Made by a program: the position numbers and the translations under genes. Under the pieces are notes generated by a model, which saw only the letters and a program-made list of their open reading frames with translations, searched no databases and was not told where the DNA came from. 64,000 nt of DNA from the NCBI RefSeq assembly GCF_002067135.1, contig NZ_CP020105.1, positions 1,116,001 through 1,180,000 on the forward strand, written 5' to 3'. Position 1 is the stretch's first letter, and each line of letters starts with the position of its first letter. Below are positions 34,396-43,002 of this stretch, in pieces. The DNA is from Spirosoma rigui (GTDB lineage: Bacteria > Bacteroidota > Bacteroidia > Cytophagales > Spirosomataceae).

Positions 34396-35595
34396 CTACA
34401 AATACTGGGAATAGGTACTCAAATCTTTATCGCCACGCCCCGACAAACAAACGACGACAACATCGTCGGCTTTAAGGTTCATGTGCGACAGAGCCGCCAG
34501 AGCGTGCGCGGTTTCGATGGCCGGGATGATGCCTTCGAGCTTGCTGAGCTGGAAACCAGCGGCCATGGCGTCTTCGTCGGTAATGGCGTAGAAGTCACCC
34601 CTACCCGACTCGAACAGGTGCGCGTGAAGCGGTCCAATGCCCGGGTAATCGAGCCCCGCCGAAATGGAATAGGGCTCCGTCACCTGTCCGTCTTCGGTTT
34701 GCATCAAAATTGTCCGGCTACCGTGCAGGACTCCTGGTTTGCCAAGCGCTGTTGTGGCGGCCGAATGGCCTGACTCAACACCATGTCCTGCGGCTTCAAC
34801 GGCTACCAGCCGCACGGAGGGTTCGTTCAGGTAGTGGAAAAAAGCACCGGCTGCGTTGCTTCCCCCCCCTACGCAGGCTACTACGTAATCCGGATTTTCG
34901 CTGCCCGTTTTGGCAAACAGCTGTTTCCTGGTTTCCTGCGAAATAACCGACTGAAAGCGGGCGACCATATCCGGATACGGGTGTGGGCCCACTACTGAGC
35001 CGATGATGTAGTGCGTATCGACGGGGTTATTAATCCAGTGACGCATGGCCTCGTTGGTCGCATCTTTAAGCGTCTGACTACCCGACGTAGCTGGCACCAC
35101 TTTGGCACCCAGCATACGCATCCGGTCTACGTTAGGCTGTTGCCGCTTCATATCGACGCTGCCCATATAAACGATGCATTCGAGGCCCATCAGTGCACAA
35201 ACGGTGGCCGTTGCTACGCCGTGCTGACCGGCGCCCGTTTCGGCAACGATGCGCTTTTTGCCCAGCCGCTGCGCAACCAGGATCTGACCAATGGTATTGT
35301 TGATCTTGTGCGCGCCGGTATGACATAGGTCTTCGCGCTTGAGGTAGATGGTGGCACCTACCGTCTCCGAAAGCCGCTTGGCCAGGAACAAAGGCGTTGG
35401 CCGGCCAACGTAATCTTCCAGCAACTGCTGAAACTCGGCCTGAAACGACGGATCGGCGGTGATGGTGAGGTAGTTCTGCCGAAGTTCCTCTACGTTAGGG
35501 TAGAGCATTTCCGGGATGAATGCTCCGCCAAAATGGCCATAAAACCCCTTATCTGATACCTCGAAAGAGGTGGTTGGTTCAATTGTGGTTTGCAT
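34396..35595 (-). CDS. trpB: Tryptophan synthase, beta chain
   Basis: A 399-residue PLP enzyme joining indole and serine. The PLP lysine is in [33 protein letters not shown], the phosphate-cradle [16 protein letters not shown] and the terminal [17 protein letters not shown] are all present. The N-terminal [19 protein letters not shown] is the canonical TrpB1 opening, so it should pair with TrpA. A 255-nt hairpin-rich gap separates it from trpF, the largest inside the cluster. Confidence 0.97.
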   Translation of the reverse strand: MQTTIEPTTSFEVSDKGFYGHFGGAFIPEMLYPNVEELRQNYLTITADPSFQAEFQQLLEDYVGRPTPLFLAKRLSETVGATIYLKREDLCHTGAHKINNTIGQILVAQRLGKKRIVAETGAGQHGVATATVCALMGLECIVYMGSVDMKRQQPNVDRMRMLGAKVVPATSGSQTLKDATNEAMRHWINNPVDTHYIIGSVVGPHPYPDMVARFQSVISQETRKQLFAKTGSENPDYVVACVGGGSNAAGAFFHYLNEPSVRLVAVEAAGHGVESGHSAATTALGKPGVLHGSRTILMQTEDGQVTEPYSISAGLDYPGIGPLHAHLFESGRGDFYAITDEDAMAAGFQLSKLEGIIPAIETAHALAALSHMNLKADDVVVVCLSGRGDKDLSTYSQYL

Positions 35596-35610
35596 AGGAT
35601 TGGGCTGTTT

Positions 35611-35641
35611 GGCACAACCGTTCTGTCAGAACGGTTGTGCC
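35611..35641. repeat. Perfect hairpin just upstream of trpB
   Basis: GGCACAACCGTTCT and AGAACGGTTGTGCC pair over 14 bp around 3 nt, ending 16 nt upstream of the trpB start. There is no T run, so it may stabilise or process the downstream trpBA message rather than terminate it. Confidence 0.6.
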
Positions 35642-35651
35642 AGGATTCGTG

Positions 35652-35798
35652 ACGAAGTACTTTGCAAACTTCGTATTGTTGCCGGAAGCGGCTTTACTAG
35701 GCTGTGATTATCCCGGCGCATGGCGGGATATACGCATCGGTTGGCCTTTTCTGCGCGGGCGGAAGGCTATCGGTCAATACACGCGGCTCCTCCGTGTA
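35652..35798. repeat. String of small hairpins between trpF and trpB
   Basis: Non-coding DNA holding successive short inverted repeats: ACGAAGT/ACTTCGT (35652-35674), GCCG/CGGC (35681-35692), TATCCCG/CGGGATA (35709-35730) and TACACG/CGTGTA (35778-35798). No convincing reverse-strand frame covers it. It may be an RNA regulatory or processing region or decayed sequence. Confidence 0.45.
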
Positions 35799-35850
35799 CG
35801 GCGTTGTTGGTTACATGAACGTAAACGCTACCGGAGAGGTCTTCCTTGTA

Positions 35851-36495
35851 TTACACGGCTTCTTCTTCCTCTACGGGCCGCAGGCGATTAATCAGCTCCT
35901 TCACTTTGGCTACATCCTTAACGCCGGGGGCTGTCTCTACCTGGCTGTTCACGTCAACGCCATACAACTTCATGCCTTTGAGCGCCGTCAGCTGATCGAG
36001 GTTGTCGAGGCCGATGCCTCCGCTGATGAAAAAGGGCTTTTCGTTATCGTAGCGGCTTAGGATGCTCCAGTCGAACGTATGGCCGTTGCCACCGGGCTGA
36101 TCACCTTTAGCATCGAAGAGGAAAAAGTCGCACTGGGCTTTGTAGTTGTTCAGCATCGAGAAGTTAAACGACTCATCGACCCGGAACGCCTTGATGATGT
36201 TGATGCCCCGGTTGCGCAGGCTCCGGCAGAAATCGGGTGTTTCATTGCCGTGCAGTTGAACGTACTGGAAATCGTATTTTTTCACGGTACGCAGGATAAA
36301 TTCCGGGCTGGCGTTCACGAAAACGCCCACCTTTCGGATCGAGCGGGGCAACGCTTTGACTACCTCCTCATCCAGCTCATCGCCCACGTAGCGGGGCGAC
36401 TGGTCGTAGAAAATGAACCCAACGAAGTCGGGACCAAGGGCGGCAATCTCTTTCAGGTTGTCGGCATCGCGCAGACCGCACACTTTGATTTTCAT
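35851..36495 (-). CDS. trpF: Phosphoribosylanthranilate isomerase
   Basis: A 214-residue TIM barrel, the third enzyme-bearing step of Trp synthesis after TrpD. The family opening MKIKVCGLRDADNLKEIAALG carries the catalytic Cys (Cys6). GFIFYDQSPRYV, VGVFVNASPEFI, VQLHGNE, the catalytic Asp in FLFDAKGDQPGGNG and the phosphate-binding FISGGIGLDN and GVDVNSQVETAPGVKD follow. The C-terminal tail is acidic (EEEEAV-like). It starts 11 nt after trpC. Confidence 0.97.
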   Translation of the reverse strand: MKIKVCGLRDADNLKEIAALGPDFVGFIFYDQSPRYVGDELDEEVVKALPRSIRKVGVFVNASPEFILRTVKKYDFQYVQLHGNETPDFCRSLRNRGINIIKAFRVDESFNFSMLNNYKAQCDFFLFDAKGDQPGGNGHTFDWSILSRYDNEKPFFISGGIGLDNLDQLTALKGMKLYGVDVNSQVETAPGVKDVAKVKELINRLRPVEEEEAV

Positions 36496-36506
36496 AGCTG
36501 TACGAG

Positions 36507-37313
36507 TTAGATAGGTATGGTTGTCGAGTTAAACTGAGCGACCAAGCCCGCCAGGGCTGCTGCCGGATCGGACGTTTTCATAAACGCTTCGCCGATCAGA
36601 AACCCGTCGAAACCCGCCTGAAACAACGCCCGCATGGTTTGGGCATCGTGCAGGCCACTTTCAGTGATCTTGGCAAACGTGTCTGGAATGCGCTCAATCA
36701 GTCGCATGGACGTATCAATAGATGTAACAAATGTTTTAAGATTTCGGTTGTTAACACCCACCAGATCGACCGTATGCGTTAGCGTGCGGTCGAGTTCGTC
36801 CTCATCGTGCACTTCGAGCAGGACCTGCATACCTACGTTGTGTGCCAGTTCGCTGAGGTCAATAACTTGTTGGGGCGTCAGGCAGGCGGCAATGAGCAGC
36901 ACCAGGTCGGCTCCCCACGCTTTTGCCTCCAGAATCTGGTAATCATCAATGACGAAGTCTTTCCGAAGAATAGGCGTCTCGGGATTGGCCAGACGGGCGG
37001 CCTGCAAATCGGCCAGGGTACCCCCGAAAAATGGTTCATCCGTCAACACGGACAACACGGCCGCACCGGCTTGCACGTACCCCTGCGTCGTGGTTGCTAC
37101 GTCGGCCTGGTCGTTGATAACACCTTTGGATGGAGATTTGCGCTTGAATTCGGCAATGATACCCGTTGAACGGTAGGCCTGAACGGCGTCGCGCGCTGAC
37201 AGGGGCATTCGCTTAAAATCGGGCATCAGTTCCAGCGCCGATATCGGGGTAGCCGCCATGCGTTCGGCGACTTCAATTCGTTTTTGAGCAACTATCTGGT
37301 CCAGAATGGTCAT
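36507..37313 (-). CDS. trpC: Indole-3-glycerol phosphate synthase
   Basis: A 268-residue TIM barrel converting CdRP to indole-3-glycerol phosphate. It shows IIAEFKRKSPSKGVI, the catalytic-lysine and phosphate segment; VLSVLTDEPFFGGTLADL; PILRKDFVIDDYQI; LLIAACL; LLEVHDEDELDR; GVNNRNLKTF; and ITESGLHD with GFLIGEAFM. It is a stand-alone TrpC, not fused to TrpF as in E. coli. It is separated from trpD by 93 nt. Confidence 0.97.
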   Translation of the reverse strand: MTILDQIVAQKRIEVAERMAATPISALELMPDFKRMPLSARDAVQAYRSTGIIAEFKRKSPSKGVINDQADVATTTQGYVQAGAAVLSVLTDEPFFGGTLADLQAARLANPETPILRKDFVIDDYQILEAKAWGADLVLLIAACLTPQQVIDLSELAHNVGMQVLLEVHDEDELDRTLTHTVDLVGVNNRNLKTFVTSIDTSMRLIERIPDTFAKITESGLHDAQTMRALFQAGFDGFLIGEAFMKTSDPAAALAGLVAQFNSTTIPI

Positions 37314-37406
37314 AATACATAAGACGGACTACGGTCCGTACAACCCTGAGGCTACTTATCAATATAAAGGCAGTTGCCCGGTGGCCAAACGGCCAGCGGC
37401 ACGTTC

Positions 37407-38393
37407 CTACATCATTAACTTCTTAAAACAGGCCAGCGCCCGGCCGCTTTCCAGCGATTCGAGCGCCATCGATACGGCCTCGGCCCGGTCATTTGTTTTA
37501 CCCGCGGCCAGGAGTGCCATCGCCGAATTGGCCAGAACTGCCTGTGTTTGAGCCGGTGTGGCCTGGTTGTTCAGCACATTCATGAATATCTGCGCTGATT
37601 CGTCCAGCGTTCGTCCTCCTGCCAGTGACTCGGCGCTCAACTTATTCATTCCCAGATCTTTCGGTTCAAGCAGCAATTCGGTGTGGTTACTGATGACCTT
37701 AAAGGCGCCCGTCAGCGATATTTCATCGTACCCGTCGAGCGCGTGCAGGATCATAAACTGCTTGTCTGTCTGCTGATAAAGGTACGCATATAATCGAGCC
37801 AATTCAAGGTTGAACACGCCAACGAGCTGTTTTTGAGGACGTGCGGGGTTGACCATTGGGCCGAGTACGTTGAAAAACGTTTTCACGCCCAGTTCTTTCC
37901 GGATCGGGCCAATATTCTTCATGGCCGGGTGAAACAGCGGAGCGTGCAAAAAGCAGATACCAGCCGTTTCTATCTTCCGCTGTAACTCGCCGATATCGTT
38001 CGTGAATCGATAGCCCAGATACTCCATAACGGTCGACGAACCAACCAGTGATGAAACTCCGTGGTTACCGTGCTTGGCAACGCGTTGCCCCGCCCCGGCT
38101 ACGACAAAGGACGACAGCGTCGAGATATTGAACGTGTCTTTGCCGTCGCCCCCGGTTCCACAGAGATCCATAGGATCGTAGGCGTCCAGATCGATGGGCA
38201 GACAGAGTTCGAGCATGGCGTCACGGAAGCCCTGTAGCTCTTCGACGCGCAAACTGCGCATCATGTACACGGTGAGAAACGACGCAACCTGCGACGCGTT
38301 ATAAGCACCCTGTCCAATGCCGATCAGGGTCTGACGAGCCTGTTCTTTAGACAGCGTTTTGTATTCGAAGAGGTGATTTAGTATTGCTTTCAT
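37407..38393 (-). CDS. trpD: Anthranilate phosphoribosyltransferase
   Basis: A 328-residue class-III phosphoribosyltransferase joining anthranilate and PRPP. The PRPP-binding motif is CGTGGDGKDTFNIST, followed by KHGNHGVSSLVGSSTVMEYLG, FLHAPLFHPAMKNIGPIRKELGVKTFFNVLGPMVNPA and YDEISLTG. It stands alone rather than fused to TrpG. It lies 37 nt after trpG in the same direction. Confidence 0.97.
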   Translation of the reverse strand: MKAILNHLFEYKTLSKEQARQTLIGIGQGAYNASQVASFLTVYMMRSLRVEELQGFRDAMLELCLPIDLDAYDPMDLCGTGGDGKDTFNISTLSSFVVAGAGQRVAKHGNHGVSSLVGSSTVMEYLGYRFTNDIGELQRKIETAGICFLHAPLFHPAMKNIGPIRKELGVKTFFNVLGPMVNPARPQKQLVGVFNLELARLYAYLYQQTDKQFMILHALDGYDEISLTGAFKVISNHTELLLEPKDLGMNKLSAESLAGGRTLDESAQIFMNVLNNQATPAQTQAVLANSAMALLAAGKTNDRAEAVSMALESLESGRALACFKKLMM

Positions 38394-38430
38394 GGGGTGT
38401 TTTATTGTGGCAACGCGACCGCACAGGACG

Positions 38431-38997
38431 TTAGATCGACAGCCAGTTCTCGATCATTTTTACGCCATTTTCAGTCAGCACCGATTCGGGGTGAAACTGT
38501 AGACCCCGTACATCGAACCGGGTGTGGGCGAGGGCCATAACACGTCCGTGCTCATCGACGGCCGTTGTGCGTAGTTCGGCCGGCATCGAATCGGGGACTA
38601 CCGTCCAGGAGTGGTACCGGCCAACCGTTAGTTCTTCGGGAATACCAGCGAAGAGCCGCTCGGAGGGGTCCGTTACGTTAGTCCGGTGCGCTACGCCGTG
38701 CAGTACGTCGCCCAGGTTTTCGAGTTGCGCGCCATACACCTCACCAATACCCTGGTGCCCCAGGCAGATACCCAGGATACTTTTGGTTGGGCCATATTCA
38801 GCCACCAGCTCCTGCATAATACCCGCTTCGGAAGGGATACCGGGACCCGGTGAGAGCATGATTTTGTCATATTGGGCCACATCTGTCAGGGCAATTTTGT
38901 TGTTCCGGATCACATCCGGCCGGTACCCCAGCTCCCGCAGTATGTAGACGAGGTTGTAGGTGAACGAATCGTAGTTGTCTAAAACGAGAAGTTTCAT
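38431..38997 (-). CDS. trpG: Anthranilate synthase, glutamine amidotransferase subunit
   Basis: A 188-residue class-I amidotransferase that supplies ammonia to TrpE. It opens KLLVLDNYDSFTYNLV. The oxyanion PGPGIPSEAG is at about 50-59, the nucleophile Cys78 in GICLGHQGIGEVYG, and the His-Glu pair in QFHPESVLTENG. In some bacteria the same subunit serves both anthranilate and aminodeoxychorismate synthases; its place directly after trpE supports the Trp role here. An 84-nt gap separates it from trpE. Confidence 0.96.
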   Translation of the reverse strand: MKLLVLDNYDSFTYNLVYILRELGYRPDVIRNNKIALTDVAQYDKIMLSPGPGIPSEAGIMQELVAEYGPTKSILGICLGHQGIGEVYGAQLENLGDVLHGVAHRTNVTDPSERLFAGIPEELTVGRYHSWTVVPDSMPAELRTTAVDEHGRVMALAHTRFDVRGLQFHPESVLTENGVKMIENWLSI

Positions 38998-39081
38998 AAA
39001 TAAGGGGAGGAACGGGAGGAAGAACGGACGTAGGAGTATAATACGCTCCTATTCCCTTCGTCTTTTTTCTGCCTGATCCGG

Positions 39082-40515
39082 TTAAATAGTTTTTGCCTGT
39101 TCGATGGCCATCCGAAGGGCGGCCAGTTTGTTATGCACTTCCTGTAATTCACTTTCCACGACCGATTTAGCGACTACGCCCGCGCCCGCCTGATAGTACA
39201 GGGTGTTGTCTTTACTCATAAACGTGCGGATCATGATGGCGTGGTTGAATTCACCATCAAAACCCATATAACCAATGCTACCGGAGTAGAACGAGCGGCT
39301 CAGGCTCTCGTAGCGATCAATCAGCTGCATGGCGTTATGCTTGGGCGCACCAGATAGTGTGCCGGCGGGGAACGTTTCAGCAACGATCTGGAGTGGATCA
39401 GCTTCGGTAGTGAGCTCACCCACCACTTTAGACACGAGGTGAATGACGTGCGAGTAATACTGCACCTCCTTGAACGTTTCGACCTTCACAACGTCGCAAT
39501 TGCGGCTGAGGTCGTTACGGGCCAGATCGACCAGCATCACGTGCTCGGCTGACTCTTTCGGGTCATCGTAGAGCTTCTGGGCCAGTTCGGCATCGCGAAT
39601 ATCGTCGCCGGTGCGCCGGAAGGTACCGGCGATGGGGTAAATAGTGGCCTGACGATCTTTGACCACAATCTGCGACTCGGGCGAGGAGCCGAAAATCTTG
39701 TAGTTGCCGTAGTCGAAGTAGAACAGATAAGGTGATGGATTCAGCGAGCGTAGCGACCGATAGACGTTGAATTCGTCGCCCATGAAAGGCGTCTCGAACC
39801 GCCGGGAGAGAACAATCTGAAATACATCACCCCGCTGGCAGTGATCTTTGCCCTTCTGAATGACAGCGCGGAACTCATCGTCGGTGAAGTTAGACTGTTC
39901 AGGACCCGTGGGACTGAAGGTATAGGTCGGATAATTGCGCCCTGTAATCATGTCGCTGATGTCATCGAGCGTGCTGTCGGGCTGCGAATCGCCGTTGCTG
40001 AGGTAGCTGTGCTCAAAGAGATACAGTTCGTCTTTGAAATGGTTGATGGCGATAACGTAGCGGTATACGGTGAAAACGGCCGCTGGAATCTGATTTTCTT
40101 CGGGGACGGGTGCGTGTAGCGTAATGTCTTCAAAGCTCTGTACCGCCGGGTAGCCGAAGTAGCCGAACAGACCATTATTAATGAACGGAAACGGCGCTTT
40201 CTCGTGGTCGAAGCTATCCTTGAACTGTTGCAGGGCGGCCAGCATGTCATTGGGCCGTACATCGGTGATCGTTTCCGGCTGGCCGGGCATGCGTACCGTC
40301 AGCCGTTGCCCTTCGTAAGAAAACTGCGCAACGGGATCGAAGGCAATGTACGAAAAGCTGTTGTCGTTGCCGTGGTAGTCCGAGCTTTCGAGCAGGATAC
40401 TGTTGCGGTAGCGGTCCCGGATGCGGAGGTAGATGCTAACCGGCGTAATGATGTCGGCCAGCATGCGTTTATGGCGGCTAACAATACGGTAGGAGGTTGG
40501 TTGGGTCGTGATCAT
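39082..40515 (-). CDS. trpE: Anthranilate synthase component I
   Basis: A 477-residue chorismate-binding enzyme making anthranilate. The regulatory LLESSDYHG near residue 40 carries the LLES element that binds tryptophan for feedback inhibition. The catalytic domain shows QIVLSRRFETPF, YLFYFDYGNYKIFGSSPE, PIAGTFRRTGDD, ELAQKLYDDPKE, HVMLVDLARNDL, TFPAGTLSGAPKHNAMQLI and GSIGYMGFDG. I chose the ATG at 40515: the 29 residues upstream would run through the attenuator terminator. Control is likely both allosteric and by attenuation. Confidence 0.96.
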   Translation of the reverse strand: MITTQPTSYRIVSRHKRMLADIITPVSIYLRIRDRYRNSILLESSDYHGNDNSFSYIAFDPVAQFSYEGQRLTVRMPGQPETITDVRPNDMLAALQQFKDSFDHEKAPFPFINNGLFGYFGYPAVQSFEDITLHAPVPEENQIPAAVFTVYRYVIAINHFKDELYLFEHSYLSNGDSQPDSTLDDISDMITGRNYPTYTFSPTGPEQSNFTDDEFRAVIQKGKDHCQRGDVFQIVLSRRFETPFMGDEFNVYRSLRSLNPSPYLFYFDYGNYKIFGSSPESQIVVKDRQATIYPIAGTFRRTGDDIRDAELAQKLYDDPKESAEHVMLVDLARNDLSRNCDVVKVETFKEVQYYSHVIHLVSKVVGELTTEADPLQIVAETFPAGTLSGAPKHNAMQLIDRYESLSRSFYSGSIGYMGFDGEFNHAIMIRTFMSKDNTLYYQAGAGVVAKSVVESELQEVHNKLAALRMAIEQAKTI

Positions 40516-40533
40516 TTTTTGGTATATAATGGC

Positions 40534-40569
40534 AAAAAAATAAGGCTCACCGGGATGACGGTGAGCCTT
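40534..40569 (-). terminator. trp attenuator terminator
   Basis: AAGGCTCACCG and CGGTGAGCCTT form an 11-bp stem around a 6-nt loop, followed on the reverse strand by ATTTTTTT, 19 nt before the trpE start. A terminator in front of the first structural gene, behind a Trp-rich leader peptide, is the attenuator arrangement. The segment 40552-40562 can pair instead with 40602-40612 over the leader stop codon. Confidence 0.9.
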
Positions 40570-40601
40570 GGTATATCTGTTGGTAAACAACAATAGCGGC
40601 A

Positions 40602-40612
40602 ACCTTCATCCC
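40602..40612 (-). promoter_or_regulatory. Candidate antiterminator strand of the trp attenuator
   Basis: On the reverse strand GGGATGAAGGT includes the leader stop codon. It can pair with ACCGTCATCCC (40552-40562), which spans the loop and the end of the ascending arm of the terminator: 10 of 11 positions pair, with one A-G mismatch. A ribosome paused at the Trp codons would leave it free; one at the stop codon would cover it. Confidence 0.75.
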
Positions 40613-40641
40613 AAATGAGAAGAATGCCACCACCAGATCAT
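40606..40641 (-). CDS. trpL: trp operon leader peptide
   Basis: A 12-codon frame encoding [11 protein letters not shown]. Codons 3-5 are three consecutive TGG Trp codons, an arrangement very unlikely by chance in the gap before trpE. Low charged tRNA-Trp would stall a ribosome there, exposing the downstream segment 40602-40612 and favouring the antiterminator; ample Trp lets the ribosome reach the stop codon and the terminator forms. This is the classical design of proteobacterial trpL. Its own ribosome-binding site is not obvious. Confidence 0.88.
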   Translation of the reverse strand: MIWWWHSSHLG

Positions 40642-40692
40642 GTTTACCGAGTTATTCACGAGTTAACTTGTTTTGCTTTTTTTACTCCTGTG

Positions 40693-40766
40693 TCGGGGTG
40701 GCGGGATTCGAACCCACGACCTCTACGTCCCGAACGTAGCGCGCTACCAGGCTGCGCTACACCCCG
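40693..40766 (-). tRNA. tRNA-Pro (anticodon CGG)
   Basis: A 74-nt cloverleaf on the reverse strand: acceptor CGGGGTG/CACCCCG, D arm GCGC AGCCTGGTA GCGC, anticodon arm CTACG TTCGGGA CGTAG (anticodon CGG), variable AGGTC, T arm GTGGG TTCGAAT CCCGC, and discriminator A. CCA is not encoded. It lies 51 nt upstream of trpL on the same strand, with no clear terminator or promoter between, so transcription could run from it into the trp leader. Confidence 0.97.
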
Positions 40767-40798
40767 AATTGGGTCACAAAGATAAATTGATTGTTTTT

Positions 40799-41584
40799 TT
40801 ATTTGACTACGTTGGCCCCTAATTTTTTACGAATAAAATTGGCCAGTTCCGTTGGAACCTCCCACGGCAGTAGGTGGCCTGCTCCTGCGCAACTATCCAG
40901 CGTAGCGCCCGGCAGGTAAGGAAGCGTCAGTCGGGGCTGCACATCGGGTGGAAGCGCCCGGTCTTCTGAACCCACGATGATATGCACCGGTACCGTAACC
41001 GTCGCCATCCGGGCCGAAATATCTTCTCTGCTGCCTGCCAGCAGCCAAGCATCCCAGGCCGGTTTGCTCGTTCGCAGGTCATCGGCAATGATTTGCTCCC
41101 GAATGGCCTTCGAAACGTGTACTTCGGTAATGTTCTTCAACGTCTGTTCGGCGGCTGCCCGCTGCCCGTGGCCCGCGAGCAGCTTTTGCCGCTCATCGTC
41201 GGGTATGGGTTCAGGAACGGGCGGGGAGGGCGAAACCAGCAGCAGCGACTGCAAACCGGCCGGCTGCCGGCTGGCTAACGCCAGCGCTACTTTGCCGCTC
41301 ATGGAGTGGCCTACCAGCACAAAATCAGAAACGCCGTGCTGGTGCAGGCTATCGCCTACATCGTTAGCCATATCATCGACCGTATAGCCATTGTCAGGCG
41401 AGTCCGAATCGCCATGGCCGCGCAGGTCAATGGCAATGCACCGGTAGTCGTTTCCTAGCAGATGCATCACTTCCCGCCATTCCTGGGCTGATCCGCCAAA
41501 GTAATGCAGGAAAATTAGCGTCAGCGGGCCGGTGCCCGATTCCAGCGTGTGGAGGGGGGCAGGTGTTGCGTTTCTGGCCATCAC
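40799..41584 (-). CDS. Alpha/beta-hydrolase-fold protein
   Basis: A 261-residue cytosolic hydrolase. The oxyanion region is LIFLHYFGGSAQEWREV, the nucleophile elbow VGHSMSGKVAL (Ser about 95), the acid in IIVGSEDRALP and the His in CAGAGHLLPWE. It belongs to the large group of esterases, lactonases and haloperoxidase-like hydrolases, and the substrate cannot be named. Its start overlaps the GH1 stop in ATGA, so it is the last gene of the SDR-GMC-GH1 operon and probably acts in the same pathway. Confidence 0.85.
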   Translation of the reverse strand: MMARNATPAPLHTLESGTGPLTLIFLHYFGGSAQEWREVMHLLGNDYRCIAIDLRGHGDSDSPDNGYTVDDMANDVGDSLHQHGVSDFVLVGHSMSGKVALALASRQPAGLQSLLLVSPSPPVPEPIPDDERQKLLAGHGQRAAAEQTLKNITEVHVSKAIREQIIADDLRTSKPAWDAWLLAGSREDISARMATVTVPVHIIVGSEDRALPPDVQPRLTLPYLPGATLDSCAGAGHLLPWEVPTELANFIRKKLGANVVK

Positions 41585-42912
41585 ATAGCTACTTTAAGGC
41601 GGGCGGGACGTTCGGTTATTTCGAGCATCTCGGCGTGGGGTACAATGGTAATCTGACCAAACTGCTTCAGCAGGTTCTTGTACGCTTCGCATACTGGCCG
41701 TGGTTTGCGGTTGAGGTCATACAGCCCGCACTCGTTGACGTGGTTTTTCACTTCAGCCAGTTGAATATCCCAGTCGATCTGGTCGATCAGGCTATACCAG
41801 GTAAAGCCTAACACCGGAACGCCATCCTGCCGCATACGCATGATACTGATCCACTGTTTGTGCAGCCATATAACGGCCTGATCAGCTTCAAAGACGTTTG
41901 TTTCGGTGTGCATCACGGGCAACTTGTACCGTTCGTAGTAATCTTTGGTAATCTCGTACCAGCCCAGTACGTCCATCGACGTCTGGATACTACCGTCCTG
42001 TAGTTTTATTCGCTCGTTTCGACCGTAGTAGTCATTACCCATAATCTGATAGCCGGGCGGCTTACCCGCCATGAACCACTCGTATTCCTTCCGGGTCATC
42101 CCATTGTCGAGCAGGTACATGAGTACCGTTGCCGAAGGGGCATTGGCATACAGAAGATCCAGCGACAGGAAGCGTAATTCATTGTCCAGGGCCGTTTCTG
42201 CGGAGGGGGTAGCGCAGAGTTCATGCGTGAACTCGGCGCTCTCGCTCTGCACAATCACGCAATCGTTTCGGTGCCGGGCAATCTGTTGTGTACCCATGAT
42301 GCTGGCCGCTACGGCGTGTTTCATGGCCGTTACAAAGCCCTTGTCGGTTTTAAGCTGTTCGTTCCAGACGCCGTCTTTGCCGCTGATCCGGGCGGTTACG
42401 TAAATCTCATTGACGGGGGTGTAATACCGCACCCACGGGTAGCGTTTGGCAACGGCACCGGCATAGTCGGCAAAATGAACGGGCAGCTCGGGGTTCTGGA
42501 AGTTTTCGATCCAGTCCGGCACGCCGAAATGCATCAGATCCAGAATGGGCATGATATCCAGCCGTTTCATCTCGTTCATTACTTCATCGGCAAAACTCCA
42601 GTCGTACTTGCCCGGTGCTTTATGGATGCTGTAGTATGGCAGTCCGTAGCGCAGTACCCGCAGACCGGTTTCTTTTACCAGCCCCAGGTCTTCCTTCCAG
42701 CGGTCGTAATGCCCGCATTCGCGTAGCTGATCGCGCCGGATTTTCCCTTTGCCAATGGTTGGGTAGGAACACTCGATGCCCGTCGCGAACATGAAATTTC
42801 CCGGATTATCATCGGGCAGGCCGCTGCCGTCGTGGCCACCCGCCCCGCCAAACTGATCACCAGCGTAGTTGCCATCGCCGTACTTTTTTTTGATATTCTG
42901 AAGAAAATTCAT
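41581..42912 (-). CDS. Glycoside hydrolase family 1-like protein
   Basis: A 443-residue TIM-barrel protein. The acid/base Glu is in YTPVNEIYVTA and the nucleophile-type Glu in VMHTETNVFEAD, the two GH1 catalytic positions. The start differs from typical beta-glucosidases: FMFATGIECSYPTIGKGKIR, GHYDRWKEDL and VLRYGLPYYSIHKAPGKYDW, as in a subgroup often encoded with GMC and gluconate-type dehydrogenases. No signal peptide, so it is cytosolic. An earlier in-frame ATG at 42948 is possible. The substrate is unknown; a glycoside or sugar acid is likely. Confidence 0.85.
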   Translation of the reverse strand: MNFLQNIKKKYGDGNYAGDQFGGAGGHDGSGLPDDNPGNFMFATGIECSYPTIGKGKIRRDQLRECGHYDRWKEDLGLVKETGLRVLRYGLPYYSIHKAPGKYDWSFADEVMNEMKRLDIMPILDLMHFGVPDWIENFQNPELPVHFADYAGAVAKRYPWVRYYTPVNEIYVTARISGKDGVWNEQLKTDKGFVTAMKHAVAASIMGTQQIARHRNDCVIVQSESAEFTHELCATPSAETALDNELRFLSLDLLYANAPSATVLMYLLDNGMTRKEYEWFMAGKPPGYQIMGNDYYGRNERIKLQDGSIQTSMDVLGWYEITKDYYERYKLPVMHTETNVFEADQAVIWLHKQWISIMRMRQDGVPVLGFTWYSLIDQIDWDIQLAEVKNHVNECGLYDLNRKPRPVCEAYKNLLKQFGQITIVPHAEMLEITERPARLKVAM

Positions 42913-43002
42913 GCTCTTGACGCAGTCGAATGTCAGCAGGTCATGCATAGCGTTGGTCGAACCGTGGCCTGTGGGGTACGTACGACACAGCGACTCGCTG
43001 AC

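Noticed and set aside
35637-36060. Forward-strand frames in the trpF/trpB gap (84 and 118 residues)
   Set aside because: They show no family motif and overlap trpF on the opposite strand or run through the hairpins, so they are shadows.
40516-40602. An upstream trpE start giving 506 residues
   Set aside because: It would require translation through the attenuator hairpin, and the extra 29 residues do not match anthranilate synthases.
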